A stretch of 34,114 nt of DNA from Nitrospirales bacterium (lineage in GTDB: Bacteria; Nitrospirota; Nitrospiria; Nitrospirales; UBA8639). The notes beneath the pieces were generated by a model, which saw nothing but the letters and a program-made list of their open reading frames with translations, was not told where the DNA came from and searched no databases. Below are positions 25,365 to 34,001 of this stretch, piece after piece; the first letter of the stretch is position 1, and each line of letters starts with the position of its first letter. The stretch covers positions 1 to 34,114 of the forward strand of contig JAHRAK010000106.1 in the NCBI GenBank assembly GCA_020027535.1, read 5' to 3'. The position numbers and the translations under genes were made by a program.

Positions 25365-26348
25365 GTGTCATCGACTACCCGTCTTCTTAAACAAGCCGCT
25401 CTTGAGCAGGGATTTCACGCGGTGGGTATTGCCCGCGTCCCGGCGTCGCATCCGGATCAGGACTCCTCTCCGGCGAGTCGTTCCTGTCACAACCTTTTCG
25501 ATCGCCTCCGGCATTGGTTGGCTCAAGGCTACCACGGCACGATGGCGTGGATGGGACGCAATCCCGAACGGCGTGCCGACCCCGCGCAGGTGTTGCCGAA
25601 CTGCCGTTCGATTCTTGCCGTCGGCCTCAATTACTGGACCGACGTGGCTCCGGATGAGCGGCGGGGTAACGGGCGGATTGCCCGGTATGCCTGGGGTGAG
25701 GACTACCATCGCGTGTTCAAGAAAAAGCTCAAGGTCCTTGAACGGACACTCACGTCTCTTGAGCCGGATTGTTCCACGCGCCATTACGTGGATACAGGCC
25801 CGGTGATGGAAAAATTCTGGGCGCAGCAGGCCGGCTTGGGGTGGATCGGCAAACATTCCAATCTCGTCTCCCCTGCCTTCGGCTCGTGGTTGCTGCTGGG
25901 AGAAATTTTAACCACCGCGGAGTTGGAGCCCGACGAACCCGGGGCCGATCTGTGCGGGACGTGCACCCTGTGCATGCGCGCCTGTCCGACCGGCGCCATT
26001 GTCGATCCCTACGTGGTCGATGCCACGAAATGTCTGTCGTACGTCACGATCGAATATCGCGGCGACCGGCCTTCGCTGGACCGGGACCTCCAAACCCGCA
26101 TGGGCAACCGCATCTTCGGCTGCGATGATTGTTTGGACGTGTGCCCGTATAATGCCTTTGCTCCGGCGACGGACGAGCCGGCCGTGCAGCCCACCGAGCT
26201 GACGCAGGGCCCGGACCTGACCAGGCTCTCGGCCTTGAGCGAGGAGGAATTCTCCCGCACCTTTGCCCGGTCCCCTATCCGGCGCGCGAAATTTTCAGGA
26301 TTCCAGCGCAACGTCGCCATTGCCCTGACGAATGAACCCGGGTCTTGA
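25365..26348 (+). CDS. queG: Epoxyqueuosine reductase QueG
   Basis: QueG makes queuosine in tRNA from epoxyqueuosine, using cobalamin and two 4Fe-4S clusters. The 327-aa protein has the catalytic-region Asp143 in HYVDTGPVMEK and GWIGKHSNLVSPAFGSWLLLGEI. The ferredoxin cysteines are C197, C200, C203 and C207, then C223, C253, C256 and C260. It is at the short end for the family, so the usual C-terminal HEAT-like extension is probably absent. The start is GTG 25365, with AGAGGG upstream. The leader is formed by a dispersed repeat. Its end converges on mutS2. Confidence 0.96.
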   Translation: MSSTTRLLKQAALEQGFHAVGIARVPASHPDQDSSPASRSCHNLFDRLRHWLAQGYHGTMAWMGRNPERRADPAQVLPNCRSILAVGLNYWTDVAPDERRGNGRIARYAWGEDYHRVFKKKLKVLERTLTSLEPDCSTRHYVDTGPVMEKFWAQQAGLGWIGKHSNLVSPAFGSWLLLGEILTTAELEPDEPGADLCGTCTLCMRACPTGAIVDPYVVDATKCLSYVTIEYRGDRPSLDRDLQTRMGNRIFGCDDCLDVCPYNAFAPATDEPAVQPTELTQGPDLTRLSALSEEEFSRTFARSPIRRAKFSGFQRNVAIALTNEPGS

Positions 26349-26361
26349 ACGTGGGCACGGG

Positions 26362-28785
26362 CTAGGTCAACTCCGCCATCGTCACGCCGTCGCCGCCTTC
26401 ATCCTTTGCTCCCGGTCGAAACGCCGTCACGTAGACCGACTGCGCCAGAAATTGTCGAATCGCGGCCTTGAGCTTTCCTGTCCCATGCCCATGAATGATC
26501 CGGACGGATTTGGCGTTGCTCAGCAAAGCCTGATCCAACTGAGCCGTCAGTTGTTCAAGCGCTTCTTCCGCTGTTTGCCCCCGCAGATCAATGCCGGCAA
26601 AACCCGACGCCGTGGAGCCCGTCGCGACGTTCTTGTTGGACAAGGATTGGCCGGGTTTCGATGAACACGTTGCGGATGGCGCCGGACGCGAGACCGCATC
26701 CGGTATCCCCTCCCCTTTTCCAAGCCCGACGAGTCGGTCTACGTGCACGGACATCTCGGATTCCCCCACCTGTACGCGCACGGATTTCTTGCCTTGGGAC
26801 TTTTCCAGCAATCGCCCCAACGTGTCCAGATTGGCGATTTCCACAATATCGCCTTCTTCGAGCGATTCGACCGGCACGGTTTCGAGCGATGCCCTGGTGT
26901 GTTGGGTCACGGAATCCTCGACACGTTGTAACTGGTGTTGCGCTTCCTGCGCGTGCGTCCACGTCCGTTGCCGGTGCAACGACTCGGTGATCCGGCGAAT
27001 CTCCGCACGAGCCGTCGCCAGTTCTTCGCGAAACTTCTTTTTCATTTTTTTGATTTCTTCGCGTTCGACCGAACGCAATCGTTCCGTAATCGCATGGGCC
27101 TCCGTCGCGTCACGGTCGGCACTCTCGCGTTGGGTCCGGGCTTCTTCCCGTTCTTCCTTTAACTCCTGATGTGTGTGTTGCAGGTCAGCGAAGATATGAT
27201 CGAGTTGGCGATCTTCCTGATGGACCAGGCTCAGGGCATGGTCGAGAATCGACGGGTCCATCCCCAAACGACCGGCGATATCGAGCGCGGAGGATCCGCC
27301 GGGGATGCCGGGGATGAACCGGTACGTCGGGGCCAGCGTGTTCACGTCGAATTCAAGGCTCGCGTTCAGAAACCCCGGGGTCGACAGGGCCAGGGTCTTC
27401 AATGAATTGTAATGCGTGGTCACCACGACCTTGAGCTTGAGTTCGGCGAACCGGCGGAGGAGTGCTTCAGCCAGGGCCGCACCCTCCGCGGGGTCCGTCG
27501 AATTGATGACTTCGTCCAGGAGCACCAGCGTGTGCGGAGACCCGCCGCCGGTGCGGTGTTCGATATTCTTGAGCAGACCGATCAGTTTTCTGATGTGGGC
27601 GGAAAAGCTGGACAGGTCCTTGGTCAGGTCCTGCGCATCGCCGATGTCCGCGAAGGTGTCCTCGAAAAACGCCATTTCCGAGCCGTCCCCGCAGGGCAGA
27701 TGGAGCCCGCCCCGCACCATCAGGCTACACAGGCCCAACAGCTTCAGCAGCACGGTCTTTCCGCCGGTATTGGGCCCGGAAATCACCAACACTGTGGCAT
27801 CCTTTTCAAACATGACGTTGTTGGCCACCACCTGCTCTATGGTTAACGGCAGCAAGGGATGCCGGGCTTTCCACAAACGAATGTGCCCGTCGGTATTGAG
27901 ACTCACCGGCGTGCCGTTCATGCGGACACTCAGGCGCGCTTTGGCTCCGATACAGTCCAGGATGGTCAGGACGTGCAGCAGGCTCCGCAGATCGTGCAGG
28001 TGCTCTACGACCCGGTCCGTGAGTTCCTGCAGAATCCGGTTGATTTCACGGGTGACCTGAAGCTCGGCGACTTTGATCTCGTTGTTCAGGTCGATGAGTT
28101 CACGGGGTTCCAAGAACACCGTGGCGCCGCTGGCCGACATATCATGCACGATCCCGGGGACGTCGTGCTGGCGCTCGGCCTTGATCGGCAGGACGTACCG
28201 GTTCTCCCGTTGGGCATAGTACGGTTCCTGCAGCAACTCCCGGTAGCGTGAGGACGCCACCATGGTCTCCACGCGCCGGCGGATGCGCTGTTTCAACCCT
28301 TGAGCCGTACGGAGGGCTTCGGCCAGGGCCGGTGAAGCCTGGCCGAGCATTTCTCCTTCTTCGCTCACGCAACGATCGATCTCCTGTCGCAATGCGGAGA
28401 GGTCCGGCAGGTTTGCATAATAGGCAAACAAGGCCGGTGCGGTCTGTTGATTCACCGTGAGACAGCGTCTGACCGACCCGGCCACGTGGATCATGACGGA
28501 GAGGGTTCTCAACGTATGGAGGTCCAGGACCCCGCCCTTTTCCGCCTTATCCAAGGCGTGTGACGAGTCTTCGAATTGCACGGCGGGGAACGGCACGGGC
28601 GCATGGTGCAGTTCCAGCATGTCCGTGGTTTCCTGCATGCGTCGCTGTGCGAGTTCGAGCGTGTCCTCCAGCGGCAACCGCCGGCACAACTCGGCTCCCA
28701 ACGCAGAATGCGCCTGCGCGGCCAACACCTCCAGCACCTGCGGCCATTCAAGGACTTGTTGCGTTTCTGATCTGTGGTCGGACAC
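26362..28785 (-). CDS. mutS2: Endonuclease MutS2 (MutS-family ATPase with Smr domain)
   Basis: The 807-aa protein has the MutS2 order: a MutS III-like core region (about residues 1-300), the ATPase with Walker A GPNTGGKT (~335) and Walker B VLLDEV, a long coiled coil (about 510-620, EELKEEREEARTQRESADRD and similar), and a C-terminal Smr endonuclease domain with GIDLRGQTAEEALEQL and IIHGHGTGKLKAAI. MutS2 suppresses recombination or acts on stalled ribosomes, depending on species. The loop after Walker B is INSTDPAEGAALA, where the usual form is GxGTDPxEGAALA. An unstructured linker, rich in Ser and Pro, joins the coiled coil to Smr. It converges with queG. Confidence 0.95.
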   Translation of the reverse strand: MSDHRSETQQVLEWPQVLEVLAAQAHSALGAELCRRLPLEDTLELAQRRMQETTDMLELHHAPVPFPAVQFEDSSHALDKAEKGGVLDLHTLRTLSVMIHVAGSVRRCLTVNQQTAPALFAYYANLPDLSALRQEIDRCVSEEGEMLGQASPALAEALRTAQGLKQRIRRRVETMVASSRYRELLQEPYYAQRENRYVLPIKAERQHDVPGIVHDMSASGATVFLEPRELIDLNNEIKVAELQVTREINRILQELTDRVVEHLHDLRSLLHVLTILDCIGAKARLSVRMNGTPVSLNTDGHIRLWKARHPLLPLTIEQVVANNVMFEKDATVLVISGPNTGGKTVLLKLLGLCSLMVRGGLHLPCGDGSEMAFFEDTFADIGDAQDLTKDLSSFSAHIRKLIGLLKNIEHRTGGGSPHTLVLLDEVINSTDPAEGAALAEALLRRFAELKLKVVVTTHYNSLKTLALSTPGFLNASLEFDVNTLAPTYRFIPGIPGGSSALDIAGRLGMDPSILDHALSLVHQEDRQLDHIFADLQHTHQELKEEREEARTQRESADRDATEAHAITERLRSVEREEIKKMKKKFREELATARAEIRRITESLHRQRTWTHAQEAQHQLQRVEDSVTQHTRASLETVPVESLEEGDIVEIANLDTLGRLLEKSQGKKSVRVQVGESEMSVHVDRLVGLGKGEGIPDAVSRPAPSATCSSKPGQSLSNKNVATGSTASGFAGIDLRGQTAEEALEQLTAQLDQALLSNAKSVRIIHGHGTGKLKAAIRQFLAQSVYVTAFRPGAKDEGGDGVTMAELT

Positions 28786-28981
28786 GAGGATGACGGATGG
28801 ATTTTCCCTGCTTCCCTTACCTCTGCCTAGAGTAACGAAGTCGCCGGCGAAACGAAAGGGTGGAGTTCTCCGCCCTCTTGTCAGCAGAACCCGACGAAAC
28901 GTACAGTAGCTACATTAAAAAGCCTTGTTTGGGCGGCTTGGAGAATATGATACGTAGCGTGAATTTCCGGAACCATATTTC

Positions 28982-29698
28982 GTGACGAGCATTCTTCTGC
29001 TGGGGCTTTTGCTCGGCATGCAGCATGCTCTTGAGGCTGATCACGTGGCGGCCGTGTCGTCGCTTTGCACGGGCACGCGATCGGTTCGCCGGATCGCCGC
29101 CCATGGCGCCGTCTGGGGCTTGGGCCATTCATTGACGTTGTTGATTTTCGCCGGTGCGGCTGTCTTATTGGATCTGCGCTTCGGTGAGACCCTGGCCCAG
29201 GTGCTGGAGGGCCTCGTCGGCGTGATGCTGATCCTGCTGGGCGGACAGGTGCTTGTTCGCCTGTGGCGCGCCGGTTTTCATTTCCATCGTCACCGGCACG
29301 CTGACTGCCGGACCCATTTGCACGGCCACAGTCATCCCGGTGAAGGCACTGCCCATGATCCCGACCATCACGTTCATGCCCATGCAAGCGGGTTGCCCGT
29401 GCGGACGCTGCTGGTGGGCATGGTTCACGGTCTGGCCGGATCAACGGCCCTGGTGATCCTGACCGCCTCGACCGTACAGGACCCGGTCATCGGGCTGCTC
29501 TACGTCGCGTTGTTCGGCCTTGGCTCGATCGCCGGCATGCTGGTGTTGTCTTCGGTGCTGGCCGTGCCCCTGGCCTGGACGGCACAGGCTTTCACCCGGG
29601 CGCATCACAGCCTCCAGGCCGTCGTGGGGCTCGCTACGATTGCACTCGGCACGCTGGTGCTGGTGGAGGCTGGAAGCTCTTTCCTGTTCTATGGCTGA
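28982..29698 (+). CDS. UreH/NiCoT-like metal transporter with histidine-rich loop
   Basis: The 238-aa protein has about six transmembrane helices. The first carries HALEADHVAAVSSL, which matches the H-x4-DH motif of nickel/cobalt transporters and UreH/SCO1-type relatives. A cytoplasmic or periplasmic loop between helices 3 and 4 has over a dozen His residues (HFHRHRHADCRTHLHGHSHPG and HDPDHHVHAHA). The second half opens with GMVHGLAGSTALVIL. Nickel or cobalt uptake or efflux is the likely role. The start codon is GTG 28982. The gene is divergent from mutS2 across about 200 bp. Confidence 0.85.
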   Translation: MTSILLLGLLLGMQHALEADHVAAVSSLCTGTRSVRRIAAHGAVWGLGHSLTLLIFAGAAVLLDLRFGETLAQVLEGLVGVMLILLGGQVLVRLWRAGFHFHRHRHADCRTHLHGHSHPGEGTAHDPDHHVHAHASGLPVRTLLVGMVHGLAGSTALVILTASTVQDPVIGLLYVALFGLGSIAGMLVLSSVLAVPLAWTAQAFTRAHHSLQAVVGLATIALGTLVLVEAGSSFLFYG

Positions 29699-30040
29699 GG
29701 CTGCACACAACCCACCGCCTGAAAAACCGCTTTATCAATCAACAAAGATCTATTTTAGTATCTATATGGTGCTATTTTGCTTCTATTTGGCATAAAAACA
29801 GCATCTTTTATAGTATTTTTGGAACCATCTCGATTCATAGTTTCATCGGATAACCCTGTCAGCCACCCCTTAAATAATTTACCTGGCTGTAATATATATG
29901 ACATATTATTAACATGCATGAAATATACTTGAAATATCGCATACAACATGTGTTAGCCAGGATTCACTCAACCATGGGGGCTCGATGAGCGCCAGGCTCA
30001 CTTGGCCTTCCGGCTGTTCACAGAGGAAAGGAGACTCATC
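29699..30040. other. AT-rich intergenic region
   Basis: This 342-base gap is much richer in A and T than its neighbours, especially 29740-29960, with alternating runs such as TATATATGACATATTATTA. I see no gene, repeat family or tRNA. The last 25 bases hold AAAGGAG, the ribosome-binding site of the small secreted protein gene. Acquired DNA or a promoter region are both possible. Confidence 0.5.
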
Positions 30041-30217
30041 ATGAACCCATTTCTCACCCTTTTTCTGTTTTTGGTGCTGGCCGGCGCACCGGCCCTTGCT
30101 TTCGGATGGGACACCCCGGATTTGTCCGGCAAAACGTCTTGTTCGGAAGAGACAATGGATCTGATCGAAGACGGTGAAGATTACTATGATGAAGACGAGG
30201 CTGATGAAGATATTTGA
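30041..30217 (+). CDS. Small acidic secreted protein (58 aa)
   Basis: The ATG at 30041 follows AAAGGAG (30026-30032) and starts a textbook signal peptide (NPFLTLFLFLVLAGAPALA, cleavage after ALA). The mature product is only ~38 residues and ends in the acidic run DLIEDGEDYYDEDEADEDI. With one Cys and two Tyr, it could bind Ca2+ or other cations, or dock a positively charged partner. No family is recognised. It has no close partner; the neighbouring genes are a transporter upstream and a repeat downstream. Confidence 0.65.
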   Translation: MNPFLTLFLFLVLAGAPALAFGWDTPDLSGKTSCSEETMDLIEDGEDYYDEDEADEDI

Positions 30218-30539
30218 CTGAGACCTGAAGTCTTTCAAAATCGAGTGAATCCTGGCACCCACTCGGCTCGGCATCAGCACAAGAATCTCTTCCTGTTTCC
30301 CGCTCCCGGCTTGGCTTATCCAGGGGCTCGGTCTTCCCCTTGTCCTGACAGACCCCGTTTCCTTAGAATTGCGAATGTTTGTTCGTTGACAATTTCCGCT
30401 GTCTCCTTCTGTCATCCCCGACCCCGATCGGGGATCCAGGGTTTTGTTTTTCTTTGCGAGGAGAACGACTCTGGATTCCCGCGTGTGCGGGAATGACAGT
30501 TTCGGGCCAGTTTCGCATCAATGACCGAAAGTTCAGACT
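30218..30539. other. Intergenic region with a bipartite repeat
   Basis: This 322-base gap has no gene. Bases 30409-30499 are a full copy of the bipartite palindromic repeat. The part before it is free of recognisable features. Confidence 0.6.
30409..30499. repeat. Bipartite dispersed palindromic repeat, full copy
   Basis: It has the same plan as 11813-11906: CTGTCATCCCCGACCCCGATCGGGGATCCAGG, a middle of about 35 bases, then CTGGATTCCCGCG-TGTG-CGGGAATGACAG. Outer ends form an inverted repeat. Confidence 0.88.
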
Positions 30540-31763
30540 ATGACCCAGGATGAAGCCCGTTCTTATCTTAATTATCTGCTGACGCTCGGTCTCCGCCGCG
30601 AAGAGGCGTTTGGGCCATTGGCGATCTCGTTTCTTCGCGAACAGGACTTGACGGCACTCGGCATTGCTCCGGAAGAACAGTTCAGTTTGATCATCGCAAC
30701 GACCCAGGCCATTGCAGCGGAACCCAAACGCTATTCGCTCAAATTGGAATTGCTGCAAAAAGCCCGCCAGCTTCTCTCGACCACGCGGTTCTTCGATCCC
30801 GAATTAGACAGGGAATTGGAGCATGACGTTCAGAAAACCACCGCCGAGTTGGCCATCTATAACGACGCCATGAAATCGTCCCGGAATGCCTCCGTCGACC
30901 GTCACACCTTGATCGTCGAGACGGATCTCCCCGACTATTTCTTGGATCTGGCGCAGAAGCGCGCCGGCGCGTACTACCAAAACAAGTATCGGCTGACCAA
31001 GGAGGCCAAGACCGCGCAGCATTTCGGCGGCACGCCCAAGCGATTCGAGCCGGAGAATGAGACCTTGCATAAGGAGTTTCCCGGCGCCTGCGCTCCTTTC
31101 ATGGCCGTTCGGACGAACGGATTTCATATGATGCTCCCCTTCGATCTGAAGATCAGCCGCCGTCCCGATGATCCGCTGGAAGCGGGCATCCGGATTTTTT
31201 ATGCGAAAATGGGATACTCGTATCCTCTCCGGTATGAGATGGGGAAACTGTGCAGTTACCATGACGGGCAGGTTTACGACATTGCCCTGGATGACCCGCA
31301 TCTCTTATTCGTGTCCGTCTCCGGCATCAAGGATTCCGAATTTCCCGCCGCGTCCGTTCCTGCTTCCGGGGACGTGCCTCCGGAATACGCCTACCCGCTC
31401 GCCGTGCTCGAACATACCGGCAGTCTGGGGCCGTTCATTCAGGTCAGTTGCAATTTTAAAGTCTGGTTCGACGCCTCCAAGGTAGCCGTCCTGATCCAGG
31501 GCGCCCCGGACTTGTATGAATACGGGCTTCAGGGCGGCGCGGGGCTGATGACCCGCTCCTACGCCTCAGACAAAGTCCCCACCTATGCGGAAGCCCAATC
31601 GCAACCCTGGCAGGAAGGGCTGAGTTTTAACTTCGTGAATCTCCATCTGACCTTGAGCCCGGGAACGGACACGGGCTTGATTCCGCACAGCACGCCGGTC
31701 TTTACGGTTTTTCCCGTCCTGAGCAAACAAAGCTACAAGTTCGACCGGTTGGCTTCTCAATAG
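30540..31763 (+). CDS. Conserved-looking hypothetical protein (407 aa)
   Basis: I do not recognise the family. The first ~110 residues are helical (DEARSYLNYLLTLGLRREEA, ELDRELEHDVQKTTAELAIY). The rest is mixed, with clear strand-like segments (HMMLPFDLKISRR, LLFVSVSGIKDSEF, SLGPFIQVSCNFKVWFDASK, LSFNFVNLHLTLSPG). There is no signal peptide or transmembrane helix, so a cytoplasmic location is likely. Length, steady codon use and lack of internal stops support a real gene. ATG 30540 lies 40 bases after a repeat, and no good ribosome-binding site is visible. Confidence 0.65.
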   Translation: MTQDEARSYLNYLLTLGLRREEAFGPLAISFLREQDLTALGIAPEEQFSLIIATTQAIAAEPKRYSLKLELLQKARQLLSTTRFFDPELDRELEHDVQKTTAELAIYNDAMKSSRNASVDRHTLIVETDLPDYFLDLAQKRAGAYYQNKYRLTKEAKTAQHFGGTPKRFEPENETLHKEFPGACAPFMAVRTNGFHMMLPFDLKISRRPDDPLEAGIRIFYAKMGYSYPLRYEMGKLCSYHDGQVYDIALDDPHLLFVSVSGIKDSEFPAASVPASGDVPPEYAYPLAVLEHTGSLGPFIQVSCNFKVWFDASKVAVLIQGAPDLYEYGLQGGAGLMTRSYASDKVPTYAEAQSQPWQEGLSFNFVNLHLTLSPGTDTGLIPHSTPVFTVFPVLSKQSYKFDRLASQ

Positions 31764-31772
31764 ACTGCATGT

Positions 31773-32021
31773 TTGAAAAACACAATGTTATTTCAAAAAG
31801 ATAAATTTCAATGCTTGTTGTACGAATTCTTCCAATTTGACTTTTTCGACCTAGCTTTTGGCATCCACCTCATTTTGAACCACAAAGGCGGCGCATCGAC
31901 CGAACAGACATTGACTAATTATGCAGACGGCATCCCGGCTAACGGCATCTCATTTATCCGTGCAACCCTGAACTTGCAATCGACGTTCAACATGCGACTG
32001 TTTGCAGGGACACAAGCATGA
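31773..32021 (+). pseudogene. N-terminal remnant resembling a site-specific DNA methyltransferase
   Basis: The frame (TTG 31773 or ATG 31785) starts FQCLLYEFFQFDFFDLAFGI HLILNHKGG. This resembles the "LF.F...DLDFGIYRI.N.KR" opening of large adenine-specific DNA methyltransferases, as I recall that family. After NHKGG the similarity ends; the rest (ASTEQTLTNYADGIPANGIS...) looks like read-through. The catalytic domain is missing. It lies just before the three-gene cassette. Confidence 0.45.
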
Positions 32022-32145
32022 ATGCAAGAATCAAATTTGCGATTGAGCCCCATTCTGTTACTGTAAGTTTAGATCAGCCTATAAAGTGACACGGCCTGGA
32101 TGGAAAAGCAATGTCTGACAAACTGCTTGCCAGGAGGAATCAGCA

Positions 32146-32841
32146 ATGAGAATTGAACCCGAAATCGCCCGGGTCTCTCTTGTTATGTGTGGCCATTTCA
32201 ATCCTTTAATTTTTACACATTCATGGTTTGGTTGGAATGGGCTTCTTTCTAAAGAAATTGTCGATAACGCAAATATGCAAATTGCCCACCCTCAGATCAC
32301 GAAATTCAATGCAGACTGGCTTAACCTACAGGTTGAACCAGAACGTTTCATGATTAACACGACTCAAGCTCCTTATATTCGTTTGCAGGATCTGGCCGTC
32401 CGTATTTTTCGGAATCACCTTCCCCATACACCCCTTAACGCCTTAGGAATCAACAGAGAAGTACATTTTACTGTTAAGAAATTTGAAGAGCGAGACAGGC
32501 TAGGCAGATCGCTGGCACCGGTCGAGCCGTGGGGAGAATGGGGCAAGAAACTTGAACCAGATGGAGAACATGGTGGCATGACCTCCCTCACCATGAGACA
32601 AATAAACCCAGACGGCAGGCCGCCTGATGGACAAATAAATGTGACCGTAGAACCGTCCAATAGAGTCGGAGAGGGACATCTTGGTATATACGTTCGGATC
32701 AATGACCACTATAGTATTGAGGACGCAGAAAGTCATACCGCAACCAGCGAAATAGTTAAGCTACTAGAGAGAAATTTTGATGAATCTCTTCAACCTGCGG
32801 ACAAAATCATCGATCACCTTATGTCATTAACGGAGAAATAG
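32146..32841 (+). CDS. Cassette protein A (231 aa), TIGR04255-like at best
   Basis: The ATG at 32146 has AGGAGGAATC before it. The protein opens EIARVSLVMCGHFNPLIFTH and has PERFMINTTQAPYIRLQDLA, then LPHTPLNALGINREVHFTV, and near the end GIYVRINDHYSIEDAESHTA. The "RF.I.TT......L..." and "P...LGIN...HF" stretches recall TIGR04255-type proteins of unknown function, but I hold this loosely. No membrane segment is present. Only 2 bp separate its stop (TAG 32839-32841) from the start of protein B, so they form one operon. Confidence 0.7.
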   Translation: MRIEPEIARVSLVMCGHFNPLIFTHSWFGWNGLLSKEIVDNANMQIAHPQITKFNADWLNLQVEPERFMINTTQAPYIRLQDLAVRIFRNHLPHTPLNALGINREVHFTVKKFEERDRLGRSLAPVEPWGEWGKKLEPDGEHGGMTSLTMRQINPDGRPPDGQINVTVEPSNRVGEGHLGIYVRINDHYSIEDAESHTATSEIVKLLERNFDESLQPADKIIDHLMSLTEK

Positions 32842-32843
32842 AA

Positions 32844-33449
32844 ATGTTGGCCACTGCACGCGCTCTTACAGATGATGATCTTCCGGATTTATCTTACCCC
32901 AGTGAAACCTCACTTGTCCCCGCTCTCACTAGCCATAGGTTACGTAAAATACATGCGGAACGTGTTGCGATTTCACTGCGCCAAACCCGAGACGCCTCAA
33001 TTCGCGATCCTCAAAGCACAGAAACCGGAATTGCCGATTTTACAACGCTGACTAGTAGCCTTCCTGATGTTGAGCCGATCATAACATTACCAAGCCTGCC
33101 ACAAACGTCACCGGCGCAGGCAACATTTCATGCCCTCCAGGAATGGGAAGGGTATGTCCTTGAGAAAGGAAAGTGTGAATTCACGGCACGATTATTGGAC
33201 TTGACTGCAGAGTCCTTACAAGAGGAAGAAGAAGTCGCAATTCCTTTGGCTGAAATTTCAGAAGATGATCTTAATCGGCTGCGTCCCGGCAGCGTTTTCC
33301 GTTGGGTCATCGGATACGAGCGCTCCGTGAGTAAAACCAAACGGCGCATTTCCCAGATTGTCTTCCACGACCTTCCTGCTATGACCAAGCAGGACATATC
33401 CGAGGGAGAAAAGTGGGCAAAACAAATCGCTCAGTCGATAGTGGACTGA
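32844..33449 (+). CDS. Cassette protein B (201 aa), unknown function
   Basis: The first ~90 residues are Ser/Thr/Pro rich and probably disordered. The second half looks folded: FHALQEWEGYVLEKGKCEF TARLLDL, EEEEVAIPLAEISEDDLNRL RPGSVFRWVIGYERS and KTKRRISQIVFHDLPAMT. The opening "EWEGYV......F.ARL.DL" and the later strand-rich part suggest a small beta-barrel, perhaps OB-like; that is inference. The gene follows A after 2 bp and its end overlaps the best start of the MBL gene (GTG 33413) by 37 bp. Confidence 0.7.
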   Translation: MLATARALTDDDLPDLSYPSETSLVPALTSHRLRKIHAERVAISLRQTRDASIRDPQSTETGIADFTTLTSSLPDVEPIITLPSLPQTSPAQATFHALQEWEGYVLEKGKCEFTARLLDLTAESLQEEEEVAIPLAEISEDDLNRLRPGSVFRWVIGYERSVSKTKRRISQIVFHDLPAMTKQDISEGEKWAKQIAQSIVD

Positions 33450-34001
33450 CAGCCGTCAAAGCACCTCCCGAGCACGATCAAATAGAAGTGTGTCTCTTCG
33501 GTCCAGGTTACGGAGAGTGCATACTCCTTCATATCGCGTAAGGGAAATTGGGTAATCGTAGACTCCTGTCTCAATCAGGAGTCTCATCCAGCTGCATCAG
33601 CTTATCTGCACGGCTTGGGCTTAGATCCGGCTGGAGTTGTTCGCCTCGTGGTTGCGACCCATTGGCATGACGACCACATCAGAAGCATGGGAAAACTGAT
33701 CGAGATCTGCAACAACGCAACTTTCTGCTGTGCGAGTGCCCTGCGTGAGAACGAATTCCTTACGGCCGTGGGTGCCATGGAGTCCGGCCCTGTGGCTGCA
33801 GCTGGCTCTGGAATGCGAGAATTCCATAAAGTGCTGTCGTTACTTGCAGAGAGATCTTCTAAGCCCAAATTTGCTTTAGCTAACCGTCTGATATTTGATC
33901 AAGACGGTTGCGAAATTTGGTCCCTTTCTCCTTCTGATGAAGAATTCACAGCCTTCTTGCAACGAATAGGGCGCCTTTTGCCAAAGAAACACGAAACAAA
34001 A

